Source: UBA11358 sp049517655
GTDB taxonomy: Bacteria > Verrucomicrobiota > Verrucomicrobiia > Limisphaerales > UBA11358
NCBI GenBank assembly: GCA_049517655.1
Contig: JBEKRQ010000003.1
Location: 248,001 to 312,000, forward strand
Length of the DNA: 64,000 nt
Direction: 5' to 3'
The position numbers and the translations under genes are program-made. Positions within the stretch are counted from its first letter, which is position 1. Every line of letters begins with the position of its first letter. This document shows positions 42,730-51,342 of this stretch, piece by piece. A model generated the notes under the pieces. It was given only the letters and a program-made list of their open reading frames with translations, did no database searches and was not told where the DNA came from.

Positions 42730-44433
42730 ATGAAAACCGAATTCTTTCAAAAGCACATTCACATTCTTGGGACGGCGATTGCGATTCTATGTTTGATGGG
42801 TAACCAATCACTGCGAAATTCCAACGCGCAGGAACAATCCGCCCCGCCGTCGCCGAGCACGGATCTCATCTCCACCGCGCCCGACAATTCAACGATGCCC
42901 AGCGCGTTGCCACCGAACATTCCGCCCAGCAGCCCGCTCGCTCAAGTCATCCGGCTCGTACAAGCCGGTGTGGAGCAAAGTGTGATTCTGACCTACATCA
43001 GCAATTCCAGCAGCATGTTCAATCTCGACTCGGACAAAATCATTTATTTGAAGGACATCGGCCTGCCGAACGAAATCGTCACCACGATGATACAGCGCGA
43101 CCAGCAGTTGCAGCAGCAAATGGGCGTGTCGGCGTATCAACCACCGGCTCAACCTGCTCCCGCACCCGCCACAACCGATCAACCGGAAACCGCGCCGCCG
43201 CAACCGGCGGAGGTCACGGTGAATTATTTTTATGACACGCTTGCGCCTTATGGCGGTTGGGTGGACGTGGATGGTTATGGCCGGTGCTGGCGGCCGAGCG
43301 TGGCGGTCTACAACTCCGGCTGGCAGCCGTATTGCGATCATGGACACTGGGTTTATACCGACTGCGGCTGGTATTGGATTTCGGATTATTCCTGGGGCTG
43401 GGCGACGTTTCACTATGGCCGCTGGTTTAATCATTCGCGCTGGGGCTGGTGCTGGGTGCCGGACACCGTTTGGGGCCCGTCGTGGGTGACATGGCGGTAT
43501 TCTGACGATTACTGCGGCTGGGCGCCGCTGCCGCCATTTGCGGTGTATCGGGAAGGCGTCGGTTTCTTTTACCAGGGCCGCAACGTCAGTATTGGATTCG
43601 ACTTTGGTTTGAACGTGAATTGTTTCACGTTTGTGCCGACACGGTATTTTTGCGACCCGCATCCACGCCGTCATAGGATGGCGCCGACCCAGGTAACGCA
43701 GATTTACAATCACACCACGGTGATCAACAACTTCAACGTTCGCGATCATAACTTCGTCAACGGCGGAATTGCGCCGGAACATATCACCGCCGTCACCAGG
43801 ACGCCCATTCATCCCATCTCAGTCCGGGACACAACCTCGTCGTCCGGACGCGGTCCGCGCGGCGATCAACTCAGTCACGATGGTCTCACGCTTGTCGTGA
43901 ATCGCCCGCACTTTGTGGACAATCCGGCCCCCGGCGGAAACAAGAACAACCATCCGTCGCAATTCGGGTCTCCGGTACAAAATCATTCCCCGCAGCCGAA
44001 CAACAATCAGTCTGCGCCTCCAACACGACCAGTTGGACAACCGCAGGCTCCCAATGGCACCACATACAGTCCGCAAAACCGCAACGAGTCTTCCGTTCCA
44101 AACCAAACTCAACGGCCATCGGCGCCGGCCAATTATTCGACGCCGAATGACGAAAAGCGGATTTTCTCTCCGAAGAGACAGCAGCAATCGCCACAATCGG
44201 CAACGCTGCGCGGTAATACGCATAATTTCGAGGCGCCTGTGGTCACACCAACTCCCGGTCAGGGGCAACACAATGCACCTGAGGCCAGCCACTACAACGC
44301 GCCAGCTGCTGCGCCCGTCGAACGCCCGCAACGCAGCCAGCCTGACAACAAGTCGTCATCCGCGCCATCGTCGCAGAAATCCGACAGGCAGGATCAAGAT
44401 CAAACCGGTCCCGGCAACGGTCCGAGGCACTGA
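42730..44433 (+). CDS. Exported DUF6600-type protein with proline/asparagine-rich tail
   Basis: The 567-aa product has a signal peptide or anchor (HIHILGTAIAILCLMGN), a short helical domain (residues about 65-125), and a Trp/Tyr/Gly-rich domain (about 160-320). That domain has repeated W-x3-W/GxW patterns (YGGWVDVDGYGRCWRPSV, WGWATFHYGRWFNHSRWGWC) as in DUF6600 proteins. The last 200 residues are low-complexity Pro/Gln/Asn, probably disordered. Function is unknown; such proteins are assumed to be envelope-associated. No operon partner is evident. Confidence 0.8.
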   Translation: MKTEFFQKHIHILGTAIAILCLMGNQSLRNSNAQEQSAPPSPSTDLISTAPDNSTMPSALPPNIPPSSPLAQVIRLVQAGVEQSVILTYISNSSSMFNLDSDKIIYLKDIGLPNEIVTTMIQRDQQLQQQMGVSAYQPPAQPAPAPATTDQPETAPPQPAEVTVNYFYDTLAPYGGWVDVDGYGRCWRPSVAVYNSGWQPYCDHGHWVYTDCGWYWISDYSWGWATFHYGRWFNHSRWGWCWVPDTVWGPSWVTWRYSDDYCGWAPLPPFAVYREGVGFFYQGRNVSIGFDFGLNVNCFTFVPTRYFCDPHPRRHRMAPTQVTQIYNHTTVINNFNVRDHNFVNGGIAPEHITAVTRTPIHPISVRDTTSSSGRGPRGDQLSHDGLTLVVNRPHFVDNPAPGGNKNNHPSQFGSPVQNHSPQPNNNQSAPPTRPVGQPQAPNGTTYSPQNRNESSVPNQTQRPSAPANYSTPNDEKRIFSPKRQQQSPQSATLRGNTHNFEAPVVTPTPGQGQHNAPEASHYNAPAAAPVERPQRSQPDNKSSSAPSSQKSDRQDQDQTGPGNGPRH

Positions 44434-44528
44434 CCTTCCCTTTGCCTGATGCGTCAAACGCCGTGGCGCGCAAGTTGTGCCCGGCGTTTTTGCTTTTGCA
44501 ACTTCTCCGGCGCTGGCAAAATGCGCCC

Positions 44529-45140
44529 ATGGGCATCACGCGGCGGCAATTTGAACAAATAAAGGAACGCATCGGCGGCGCATCGCCGCGCACCGTGGCG
44601 CCTGTGTTCGAGTCAAGCCTGCGCCCCACGGCAAATACTCATTGCGTGATTCTCGGCATTGATCCGTCATTGCGCGGCACCGGCTACGGCGTCATTCGCC
44701 TCGGCAAACCGCATCCGCTCGCGCTGGCGCACGGCACGATTGCATGCCCGCCCGGTTGGGAACATTCCCGCTGCCTCGTCAAAATTTCACAGACCATCCG
44801 CAACGTTTTGCGCGAATACCAGCCGACTGTCTGCGTTGTCGAAGGGCTTTTTTACGCGCAAAATCTGCAGACCGCCATCGTTATGGGCGAAGCGCGCGGC
44901 GCGGCGCTTGCGGTCATTGCCGAAGCTGGCCTCGAAATTTTTGAAATCGCTTCGCGCAAGGTGAAACAGGCCGTCGTTGGCTACGGCGCGGCGCAAAAGT
45001 TCGCCGTCGCAAAAATGGTTCAGCGCCTGTTGAACTTGCCGAAACCGCCCGCGCCGGACGCGGCGGACGCGCTGGCGCTGGCGCTCGCGCACGCGCAGGA
45101 AAATTCGCGCTATAATTTGACACCGCTAAAAAAAATTTAG
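44529..45140 (+). CDS. ruvC: Holliday-junction resolvase RuvC
   Basis: It cleaves Holliday junctions during recombination repair. Catalytic acidic residues are visible in VILGIDPSLRGTGYGVI (first Asp), VVEGLFYAQN (Glu) and PDAADALALALAH (Asp pair). An N-terminal extension of about 38 residues precedes the usual start. ATG 44529 is chosen; the frame continues further upstream. It is followed by ruvA after 7 bases; ruvB is not in the window. Confidence 0.94.
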   Translation: MGITRRQFEQIKERIGGASPRTVAPVFESSLRPTANTHCVILGIDPSLRGTGYGVIRLGKPHPLALAHGTIACPPGWEHSRCLVKISQTIRNVLREYQPTVCVVEGLFYAQNLQTAIVMGEARGAALAVIAEAGLEIFEIASRKVKQAVVGYGAAQKFAVAKMVQRLLNLPKPPAPDAADALALALAHAQENSRYNLTPLKKI

Positions 45141-45147
45141 GCCACAA

Positions 45148-45753
45148 ATGATTACTTTTCTCCAAGGCAAACTGGTTGAAGCGCTGCCCACGCAAGTCAT
45201 CGTGGACGTGAATGGCGTCGGCTACAAAGTTCTCATCCCGCTGTCGTCGTTCGACAAGCTGCCGCAGCCGGGCGGCACGGTTAAATTGCTCACGCAACTT
45301 GTCATCCGCGAGGACGCGCACACGCTTTACGGTTTCATGACGGCGGCGGAACGTGATTTGTTCCGCCTGCTCGTCGACACCGTTTCCGGCATCGGCCCGA
45401 AAATCGCGCTGAACATTTTGAGCGGCATCAGCGTGACGGTGTTTCGCGGCGCGGTGGCCGGCGGCGACGTGAAAGCGCTTTCGCAAATTTCCGGTGTCGG
45501 CAAGAAAACCGCCGAGCGCATTATCGTCGAATTGCGCGACAAAATCGGCGCGGCGGGCGCGTGGGAAGCCGCGAGCGCACAACGCGCGTTGTCGCCGGAC
45601 GACCAGAAAATCAACGACGCCGTGCTGGCGCTCATGGCGCTCGGTTTCAAACAAATTGACGCGCACGACGCCGTTCGCGCCGCGCAGACCATGCTTGGTG
45701 TAAAGGCGACGGTCGAAGACTTGGTGCGCGCGTGTTTGAAAAAGGGAGCGTGA
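45148..45753 (+). CDS. ruvA: Holliday-junction DNA-binding protein RuvA
   Basis: It binds four-way junctions and loads the RuvB motor. The 201-aa product has the N-terminal OB fold (MITFLQGKLVEALPTQVIVD), tandem helix-hairpin-helix motifs (VSGIGPKIALNILSG and ISGVGKKTAERIIVELRDK) and the C-terminal RuvB-binding domain (DAVLALMALGFKQIDA). It overlaps the next gene by one base. Confidence 0.96.
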   Translation: MITFLQGKLVEALPTQVIVDVNGVGYKVLIPLSSFDKLPQPGGTVKLLTQLVIREDAHTLYGFMTAAERDLFRLLVDTVSGIGPKIALNILSGISVTVFRGAVAGGDVKALSQISGVGKKTAERIIVELRDKIGAAGAWEAASAQRALSPDDQKINDAVLALMALGFKQIDAHDAVRAAQTMLGVKATVEDLVRACLKKGA

Positions 45754-46472
45754 TGCAGAACGCTGGCTCACAATCCGGCTTGCCGCGTCGTAGCACAGCG
45801 AAGACGGGCGTGATTGTACCGCATTCACCGAAATGGCATCAGCGTCTGGCGGCGTGGATTCTCTGGGCGACTTTGCAATTAATCTCGGCGACGCTGCGTT
45901 ACCGCATCTGCGATCCGCATGATTTCATGATGCGCAAGGACATTGGCCAGGTGATTTATTGCATTTGGCACAATCGTCTGGCGCTTTCGATGAAATTGTA
46001 TTTTGCGTTCGGCTGCAAACATCACCAGGCTGCCGGTCTCGCGGGGCTCGTCAGCGCGAGCCGTGACGGCGCATTTCTTGCGTCGGTTTTCGAGCGCTTC
46101 GGCGTCCAGCCCGTGCGCGGTTCGAGCAGTCGGCGCGGCCCGCAGGCTTTGCTAGAACTGACCACTTGGGCGGAACGTGGCTACGACCTCGCCATTACGC
46201 CCGATGGGCCGCGTGGGCCGCGTTATGTCGTGCAGGATGGAGCGATGTCATTGGCGCAAGTCACCGGCCTGCCGATCGTCCCGGCGTCGTATCATCTACA
46301 GTGGAAAATCCAGCTGAAAAGCTGGGACCGCTTTCAAGTGCCGCTGCCGTTTTCACTCTGCGAAGTCAGCGCCGGACGTGTGATACGCGTGCCACGCGAA
46401 GCGACCGCCGCCGAGCGCGAATTGCTGCGGCAACAGCTTGAAACCGAAATGCGCTCGATTTCCCGCGATTGA
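45753..46472 (+). CDS. DUF374 lysophospholipid acyltransferase-family protein
   Basis: The 239-aa product has a single N-terminal hydrophobic helix and the DUF374 signatures CIWHNRLALSM, LVSASRDGAFLASVFERFG, VRGSSSRRGPQALLEL and LAITPDGPRGPRYVVQDGA. The His in WHNR and the DGPRGP loop correspond to the acyltransferase motifs. Members act in lipid A or phospholipid acylation at the inner membrane; the exact substrate is unknown. It begins at the ruvA stop codon. Confidence 0.87.
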   Translation: MQNAGSQSGLPRRSTAKTGVIVPHSPKWHQRLAAWILWATLQLISATLRYRICDPHDFMMRKDIGQVIYCIWHNRLALSMKLYFAFGCKHHQAAGLAGLVSASRDGAFLASVFERFGVQPVRGSSSRRGPQALLELTTWAERGYDLAITPDGPRGPRYVVQDGAMSLAQVTGLPIVPASYHLQWKIQLKSWDRFQVPLPFSLCEVSAGRVIRVPREATAAERELLRQQLETEMRSISRD

Positions 46473-46616
46473 ACTGTTCGGAGGGACGAACTTTGCGAGT
46501 CCCTGATTTTTCGGGAAGCGCCGGGAGTTTGAGACTCGTGTAACTCGTGGTTCCGAAATTGGGTTTAGCAGCGCATCCTTGACACTCAACTCTCAACCCT
46601 CAACTCTCAACTCCGC

Positions 46617-49556
46617 ATGATTGCCCGTGTCAGTCTTGAAATCGCGCTCCGCAAGGAATTCGATTATTTGATTCCGCCCGGACTGGCCGGACAAATTGAA
46701 GTCGGCAGCCGCGTGCAGGTGCCATTCGGCCCGCGAAAAATTTTCGGCTGTGTGACCGCGCTCGCCGAAGAATCCGCACATGCAAAACTCAAACCGATTC
46801 TCAAAGTCATCGGTGTGCAAACGCTCGTCACGCCGAAAGTTCTGAAACTCGCGCGTTGGATTGCGGATTATTACTGCTGCGCGCCGGAAATCGCATTGAA
46901 ATCCGTTTTGCCGGAAGCCGTGCGCAAGGAAAAATCCGGCTGGCGCGAACGGCTTTTTGTCCGCGCGTTGCCGGTCAGTGGCGAATTTCCCAAATTGCCA
47001 AAACGCCAGCAGGAAGTTTGGAACATCATCGAGGAACGACGCGAGTTGCCGTTGCAGGAATTGGTCGAGCTCGCCGAAACGACCGCCGCCACCGTCCGCA
47101 AACTTGAAGATCGCGGCCTCGTCGAAATCGCCCCGCAAATTTCTGAACGCGATCCGTATGGCCGTGAGCATATTCTGCCGTCGCAGCCGCTGGCATTGAA
47201 TCCGGCGCAGGAAAGTGCATTGAAGAAGATCATGGAGGCGATGGATGGCTGTGGTAGCACCCGCGTCCCGCGGGTGGAGGCGGGCGTCACGCCAGCCTCT
47301 CGTCCGACGACCAAACCCGGTCCGATTTCAGAAACCACAGCCCGCAAACGCAGCCTGCCACATTTTGAAATTCCAGGTTTCACCTATCACGTCACCTGGC
47401 GAACACAGGGCAAACTCGTTCTGTCGCCCGAAGCACGTGCCCGCACACTGGATGCCTGCCATCACTGGCACGGTAAAAAAGTGAAATGCTGCGCCGCGTG
47501 TGTCATGCCCGACCATGTTCATTTACTGATTCAACCGTTGCCGACTCAAGAAGCCGGGGGAAAAGGCGTTTATTCGCTTCCGGAAATCTTGCACAGCATT
47601 AAATCATATTCCGCTCATGAGGTGAATAAAGTGATGAAACACTCCGGGCCGGTTTGGACGGATGAATCGTTTGACCGCCTGATTCGATCCGAAGCGGATT
47701 TGCACAAAATCTGGGACTATATTTGGAACAACCCGCGAACGATTGGGCTGGTCGGACCGATGGAGGATTATCCTTACATCTGGACGCCCGGCGCATCAGA
47801 CACCGTCGAAAATGTTCGGCGGGACGCCGAACATGACCCGCGAGACGCGGGTGCTACACAACCGGGATCGGACGCCGCAAAGTCATTCCAAGTTTTCTTG
47901 CTTCATGGCGTTACCGGTTCCGGCAAGACCGAGGTCTATCTCCAGGCCCTGGCCCACGCGCTCGAACAAGGCAATGGCGCGATTGTGCTCGTGCCGGAAA
48001 TTTCCCTCACGCCGCAGACTGTCGAGCGGTTCAAAGCGCGCTTCAGTTCCGGCAAACTTCAGACGCTTGTCGCCGTGCTCCACAGCCATTTGTCCGCCGG
48101 CGAGCGCCACGACGAATGGCACAAAATCCGCCAGGGCCGCGCCCGCATCGTCATCGGCGCGCGTTCGGCGATCTTCGCGCCGGTCGAACCGCTCGGCCTC
48201 ATCATCGTGGACGAGGAACACGAACACTCTTACAAGCAGGAGGAAGCGCCGCGTTACCACGCGCGCGACGTCGCCATCATGCGCGGCCAGATGGAAAACG
48301 CCGTCGTCGTGCTCGGTTCGGCCACACCGTCGCTCGAAAGCTATTACAATTGCAAAAAGGGCAAATACACGTTGCTCGAATTACCCGAGCGCGTGGACAA
48401 TCAAAAAATGCCGCATGTCCGTGTCGTGGACATGCGCCAGGCCGCGCGCGGCGAAAAAGGCATCCCGATTTTTTCACCGCAACTCAAGGAAGCCATCACA
48501 CAACGGCTTGAAAAGCACGAGCAGACGATTTTGTTTCTGAACCGGCGCGGTTATTCGACCTCGCTCCAATGCACCAAATGCGGCTACGTCGCGCAGTGTC
48601 CGAATTGCAGCCTCGCGCTCACGTTTCATCGGCAGGAACAAAAACTTTGCTGCCACATTTGCGGCCACGTGGAGCGCGTGCCATCGGTGTGCCCGAACGA
48701 GAAATGCAAAAACCCCGCAATTCGTTTTGCCGGCACAGGCACGCAGAGGGTCGAGGAAACGCTCGCCAAACTTTTTCCACATGCGCGCGTCAAACGCATG
48801 GATTCCGACACCATGAAACGCAAGGACGATTACCGGAAAGTCCTCGGCGATTTTCGTGTGGGCAAGACCGACATTCTTGTCGGCACACAGATGATAGCGA
48901 AGGGCCTGCATTTCCCGAACGTCACGCTCGTGGGCATCATTTACGCCGACCTCGCGCTGCATCAGCCGGATTTTCGCGCCGGCGAGCGCACCTTCCAACT
49001 CCTCACGCAAGTTGCTGGTCGCGCCGGGCGCGGCGACGTCGAGGGCGAAGTGTTCGTGCAGGCGTTCGCGCCGTTTCATCCGGCGATTCAATACGCGCGC
49101 CGTCACGATTTCGCCGGCTTTTACGAACAGGAAATCGAATTCCGCGAACAATTAAAATATCCGCCCGTCAGCCGCGTCGCGCTGCTCACGCTCAAAAGCC
49201 GCAACGAAGACAAGGTGAAATTCAGCGCCGAACATTTGAGAAAAGTCCTTGAGTCCACAGTCCAGTCGCCTTCGCTTAAAAGCTATGGCGGGCCGAGCAG
49301 CCCACAGTCCGCAGTTGGTTCGGGCAACGCAAAACCCGACTGTGGACTGAAGACTGTGGACTTCCGCGACTTAATTATTGCCGGGCCGGCGCCTGCGCCG
49401 TTACTGCGCGCGGAAACTTTTTATCGTTACCAAATCATGCTGCGGACGCGCGCGATGAGCAAATTGAGTCAGACACTGGCGAAAATCATCGAGACACTCG
49501 CCTTGCCGGGTGACGTGACGCTGTCCGTGGACATTGATCCGGTGAGTTTGGGGTAG
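46617..49556 (+). CDS. priA: Primosomal helicase PriA with an in-frame RAYT transposase insertion
   Basis: It restarts stalled replication forks. At 979 aa it is about 240 longer than typical PriA. Residues 1-210 are the 3'-DNA-binding and winged-helix domains ending LALNPAQESALKKIMEA. Residues about 213-414 are a foreign Y1-transposase domain bounded by palindromes. The helicase resumes at FLLHGVTGSGKTEVYLQ (Walker A K437), with IIVDEEHEHSYKQ, the zinc-binding cysteines CTKCGYVAQCPNC and CCHICG, and VGTQMIAKGLHFPNV. Residues about 879-915 are a second, low-complexity palindromic insertion before IIAGPAPAPL. All PriA motifs are kept and the frame is unbroken. The TAG stop lies inside a GTAG palindrome. 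It is likely functional if the insert is tolerated as an extra domain. Confidence 0.93.
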   Translation: MIARVSLEIALRKEFDYLIPPGLAGQIEVGSRVQVPFGPRKIFGCVTALAEESAHAKLKPILKVIGVQTLVTPKVLKLARWIADYYCCAPEIALKSVLPEAVRKEKSGWRERLFVRALPVSGEFPKLPKRQQEVWNIIEERRELPLQELVELAETTAATVRKLEDRGLVEIAPQISERDPYGREHILPSQPLALNPAQESALKKIMEAMDGCGSTRVPRVEAGVTPASRPTTKPGPISETTARKRSLPHFEIPGFTYHVTWRTQGKLVLSPEARARTLDACHHWHGKKVKCCAACVMPDHVHLLIQPLPTQEAGGKGVYSLPEILHSIKSYSAHEVNKVMKHSGPVWTDESFDRLIRSEADLHKIWDYIWNNPRTIGLVGPMEDYPYIWTPGASDTVENVRRDAEHDPRDAGATQPGSDAAKSFQVFLLHGVTGSGKTEVYLQALAHALEQGNGAIVLVPEISLTPQTVERFKARFSSGKLQTLVAVLHSHLSAGERHDEWHKIRQGRARIVIGARSAIFAPVEPLGLIIVDEEHEHSYKQEEAPRYHARDVAIMRGQMENAVVVLGSATPSLESYYNCKKGKYTLLELPERVDNQKMPHVRVVDMRQAARGEKGIPIFSPQLKEAITQRLEKHEQTILFLNRRGYSTSLQCTKCGYVAQCPNCSLALTFHRQEQKLCCHICGHVERVPSVCPNEKCKNPAIRFAGTGTQRVEETLAKLFPHARVKRMDSDTMKRKDDYRKVLGDFRVGKTDILVGTQMIAKGLHFPNVTLVGIIYADLALHQPDFRAGERTFQLLTQVAGRAGRGDVEGEVFVQAFAPFHPAIQYARRHDFAGFYEQEIEFREQLKYPPVSRVALLTLKSRNEDKVKFSAEHLRKVLESTVQSPSLKSYGGPSSPQSAVGSGNAKPDCGLKTVDFRDLIIAGPAPAPLLRAETFYRYQIMLRTRAMSKLSQTLAKIIETLALPGDVTLSVDIDPVSLG
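47254..47857 (+). mobile_element. REP-RAYT element (Y1 transposase with terminal GTAG palindromes) nested in priA
   Basis: The left end (47254-47275, starting GTAGCACCCGCGTCCCGC) and right end (47836-47857, ending GACGCGGGTGCTAC) are inverted copies matching at 21 of 22 bases. Each is followed inward by a second hairpin (47277-47299 and 47812-47834). Between them is a complete REP-associated tyrosine transposase: PHFEIPGFTYHVTWRTQGK, the HUH motif VMPDHVHLLIQP (H300, H302 in PriA numbering), the catalytic Tyr in HSIKSYSAHEVNK (Y331) and WDYIWNNPRTIGLVG. It is in frame with priA on both sides. A GTG at 47274 could start a separate transposase; no stop separates the two proteins. Confidence 0.9.
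49252..49361 (+). repeat. Palindromic in-frame insertion near the priA 3' end
   Basis: AGTCCACAGTC (49252-49262) is inverted as GACTGTGGACT (49338-49348), with a further partial copy (GACTGTGGAC) at about 49352. The stretch adds about 37 residues of Ser/Pro/Gly-rich sequence absent from usual PriA proteins. Confidence 0.65.
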
Positions 49557-49707
49557 CACAGGCCTCCGGCCTGTTGTTTCGGGCGTCACGCCCGAAACCG
49601 TTGTGGGGATGGATGACCGTTTTACACTTGCCCAATTGCCCGCAACCTCCGTCGCACAACGGAATTTGGCGGGACGCCAAATTCAACCCGCGAGACGCGG
49701 GTGCTAC
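49553..49707 (+). repeat. GTAG-palindrome doublet (REP pair) at the priA stop codon
   Basis: It starts with GTAGCACAGGCCTCCGGC (49553-49574), then hairpin 49576-49598 (core CGGGCGTCACGCCCG), about 60 bases of spacer, hairpin about 49661-49684 (core TTGGCGGGACGCCAA) and an inverted REP ending GACGCGGGTGCTAC (49686-49707). The layout equals the ends of the RAYT element without the transposase, so it is a non-autonomous relative. The TAG of the first GTAG is the priA stop. Confidence 0.82.
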
Positions 49708-49710
49708 CGT

Positions 49711-49785
49711 AAAATTATCGCGGCGCTCGCATTACCAGAAAACGTAACACTCACGGTGGATATTGATCCAGTGGATTTGGGGTAG
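49711..49785 (+). pseudogene. Duplicated priA 3' end
   Basis: This fragment reads KIIAALALPENVTLTVDIDP followed by VDLG and stop. It parallels the real PriA end KIIETLALPGDVTLSVDIDP followed by VSLG and stop. Nucleotide identity is clearly lower than for a fresh duplication. It lies between two GTAG palindromes and has no start of its own. Confidence 0.8.
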
Positions 49786-49803
49786 CACAGGCCTCTGGCC
49801 TGT
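49782..49803 (+). repeat. Single GTAG palindrome (REP)
   Basis: GTAGCACAGGCCTCTGGCC and its closing arm follow the duplicated priA end. It differs from the copy at 49553 by one base, and its TAG is again the stop codon of the reading frame before it. Confidence 0.8.
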
Positions 49804-49809
49804 GGCAGA

Positions 49810-50076
49810 TCAGGTATCAACTTCATCTTGTCTCAATCTCAAATGGTGAACGAGCCAATAAATGCCCGCAGAAATAACTCCTCCCAATATCGTTGCTAAA
49901 ACCCAGAATAATGGATGAACCAAATAAATGCGCTTTCCATTCTGTTGCAACTTCCGCGTATCGGCATAAACCCCGCAAGCGAATGCAATATGAATTACAG
50001 CAACTGTGATGTTTACAAGAGCAACAACCCAAAGTGATGTATGAAACTGATTCTCAGTTTGAGAAATGAAGTCCAT
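49810..50076 (-). CDS. Small membrane protein, two helices
   Basis: The 88-aa product has two membrane helices (SLWVVALVNITVAVIHIAFA and LFWVLATILGGVISAGIYWL) separated by a charged loop (RKLQQNGKRIYL) and a charged C-terminus. Composition and hydrophobic pattern argue for a real gene. No family is recognised. It is followed upstream, on the same strand, by the Nudix gene with a 43-base gap. Confidence 0.65.
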   Translation of the reverse strand: MDFISQTENQFHTSLWVVALVNITVAVIHIAFACGVYADTRKLQQNGKRIYLVHPLFWVLATILGGVISAGIYWLVHHLRLRQDEVDT

Positions 50077-50119
50077 AAGATATTAAATTCTGAACTTTGC
50101 TATTTAATTTTGTCCAGAA

Positions 50120-50683
50120 CTATTTCGATTCAGTTTTTAACCCCCGCTGCCACAAATCGAAATAATACAGCGCAACGATGACGAGTGGGTGGCTGATTTT
50201 TTCGTCGGCGATGAGTTTCGGCACTTCCGCGACCGGCACAAGCTGCGTCACCAAATCCTCGCTGTGGTCAAATTCAACGGCGTGTTTGAGCTGGCAATTA
50301 TCAATCAGCACGGTGAAACAGATGTTGGTCAAGATGGCAGGGTTGGCGTGAACGCGACCAAGCAAGCGCGCGTTTTCGCCTTCGTAGCCGGTTTCCTCAC
50401 GCAACTCGCGCACGGCGGTTGCCACCGGGTTGGTCTCGCCCGCGTCCATCATGCCGCCGGGGATTTCAAGTTCGACGGTGTCCGAGCCATGGCGATATTG
50501 CTCAATCATCACGAGCTGCCGGTCGGGCGTGACGGCAATGACGTTGACCCAGTTGGCGCTATCGAGAACGAAGAAATCATGTTCCTTGCCGGTACGCGGC
50601 GAAATTTTCACGTCCGACCGCAACTTGAAAATGCGGAAATCGCCAATCAGCTTTGAGCGAACTTTTTTCCAAGGCTTGAGCAT
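50120..50683 (-). CDS. Nudix hydrolase, ADP-ribose pyrophosphatase-like
   Basis: The 187-aa product contains a full Nudix box, GGMMDAGETNPVATAVRELR followed by EETGYEG (GX5EX7REUXEEXGU), which binds Mg2+ for hydrolysis of nucleoside diphosphate-linked substrates. The N-terminal beta domain (KLIGDFRIFKLRSDVKI, then FVLDSANWVNVIAVTP) resembles ADP-ribose pyrophosphatases. ATG 50683 (MLKPWKKVRSKL) is preferred to the longer frame. Confidence 0.88.
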   Translation of the reverse strand: MLKPWKKVRSKLIGDFRIFKLRSDVKISPRTGKEHDFFVLDSANWVNVIAVTPDRQLVMIEQYRHGSDTVELEIPGGMMDAGETNPVATAVRELREETGYEGENARLLGRVHANPAILTNICFTVLIDNCQLKHAVEFDHSEDLVTQLVPVAEVPKLIADEKISHPLVIVALYYFDLWQRGLKTESK

Positions 50684-50725
50684 AGTCGAGAGATGAGGGT
50701 TGAGGGTTGAATGCAAAAAGTCAAG

Positions 50726-50792
50726 GTAGGGTCGCCTCGCCGAGGCGACCAACAGAAAAGAATTTACGGACGGCCCGGCGAGCCGTCCCTAC
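50726..50792 (+). repeat. Inverted pair of GTAG palindromes
   Basis: GTAGGGTCGCCTCGCCGAGG (50726-50750) is followed by an inverted relative ending GCCGTCCCTAC (50768-50792). It lies between the Nudix and cyclophilin stop/start regions and could act as a boundary hairpin. Confidence 0.75.
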
Positions 50793-50793
50793 C

Positions 50794-51342
50794 TCACTTC
50801 ACCGTGTCGCGCGGGACAATTTTAATGCTGATGATGTCAACGCGTTTTTGCGGTTTGCTCATTTCGCCGGAGGCGTTGGGGGTAATGGGTGTGTCGGCAA
50901 TCCGTCTCAGCGTGCCATCGCCTTTAATCAACTTGCCAAACGCGGTGTATTTGCCATTGAGATATTGCATGCTCGGACTATCAGCGGGGGCATCGCAAAT
51001 GAAAAACTGGCTGCCGGCGGAATCCGGGTCCGAACCGCGCGCCATGGAGATGACGCCGAATTCATGCGGACGGTTGTTGAATTCGGCTTTGATGGTGTAG
51101 CCCGGCCCGCCTGTGCCCCATTCAGATTCCCTGCCTGGTTTTTTGGTAAGCGGGTCGCCACCCTGAATCATGAAGCCTTTGATAATGCGATGGAAACATG
51201 TGCCGTCGTAAAATTTTTCAAGAGCGAGTTTCTTGAAATTAGCGACGGTGTTCGGCGCAATATCCGGCCAGAATTCGATAACCATTTCGCCATCGGTGGT
51301 ATTGATAACCGCAACTTCATGGGTGCTTACAGCTTTACTCAT
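50794..51342 (-). CDS. Cyclophilin-type peptidyl-prolyl cis-trans isomerase
   Basis: It accelerates proline isomerisation during folding. The 182-aa product has FYDGTCFHRIIKGFMIQGGD with the catalytic Arg, GVISMARGSDPDSAGSQFFI and the loop KYTAFGKLIKGDG. No signal peptide is seen, so it is cytoplasmic. The tail (ISIKIVPRDTVK) is the usual last strand. Confidence 0.94.
   Translation of the reverse strand: MSKAVSTHEVAVINTTDGEMVIEFWPDIAPNTVANFKKLALEKFYDGTCFHRIIKGFMIQGGDPLTKKPGRESEWGTGGPGYTIKAEFNNRPHEFGVISMARGSDPDSAGSQFFICDAPADSPSMQYLNGKYTAFGKLIKGDGTLRRIADTPITPNASGEMSKPQKRVDIISIKIVPRDTVK

Noticed and set aside
47743..49252. Long alternative plus-strand frames inside priA
   Set aside because: They are Arg/Ser-rich shadows of the GC-rich PriA frame.
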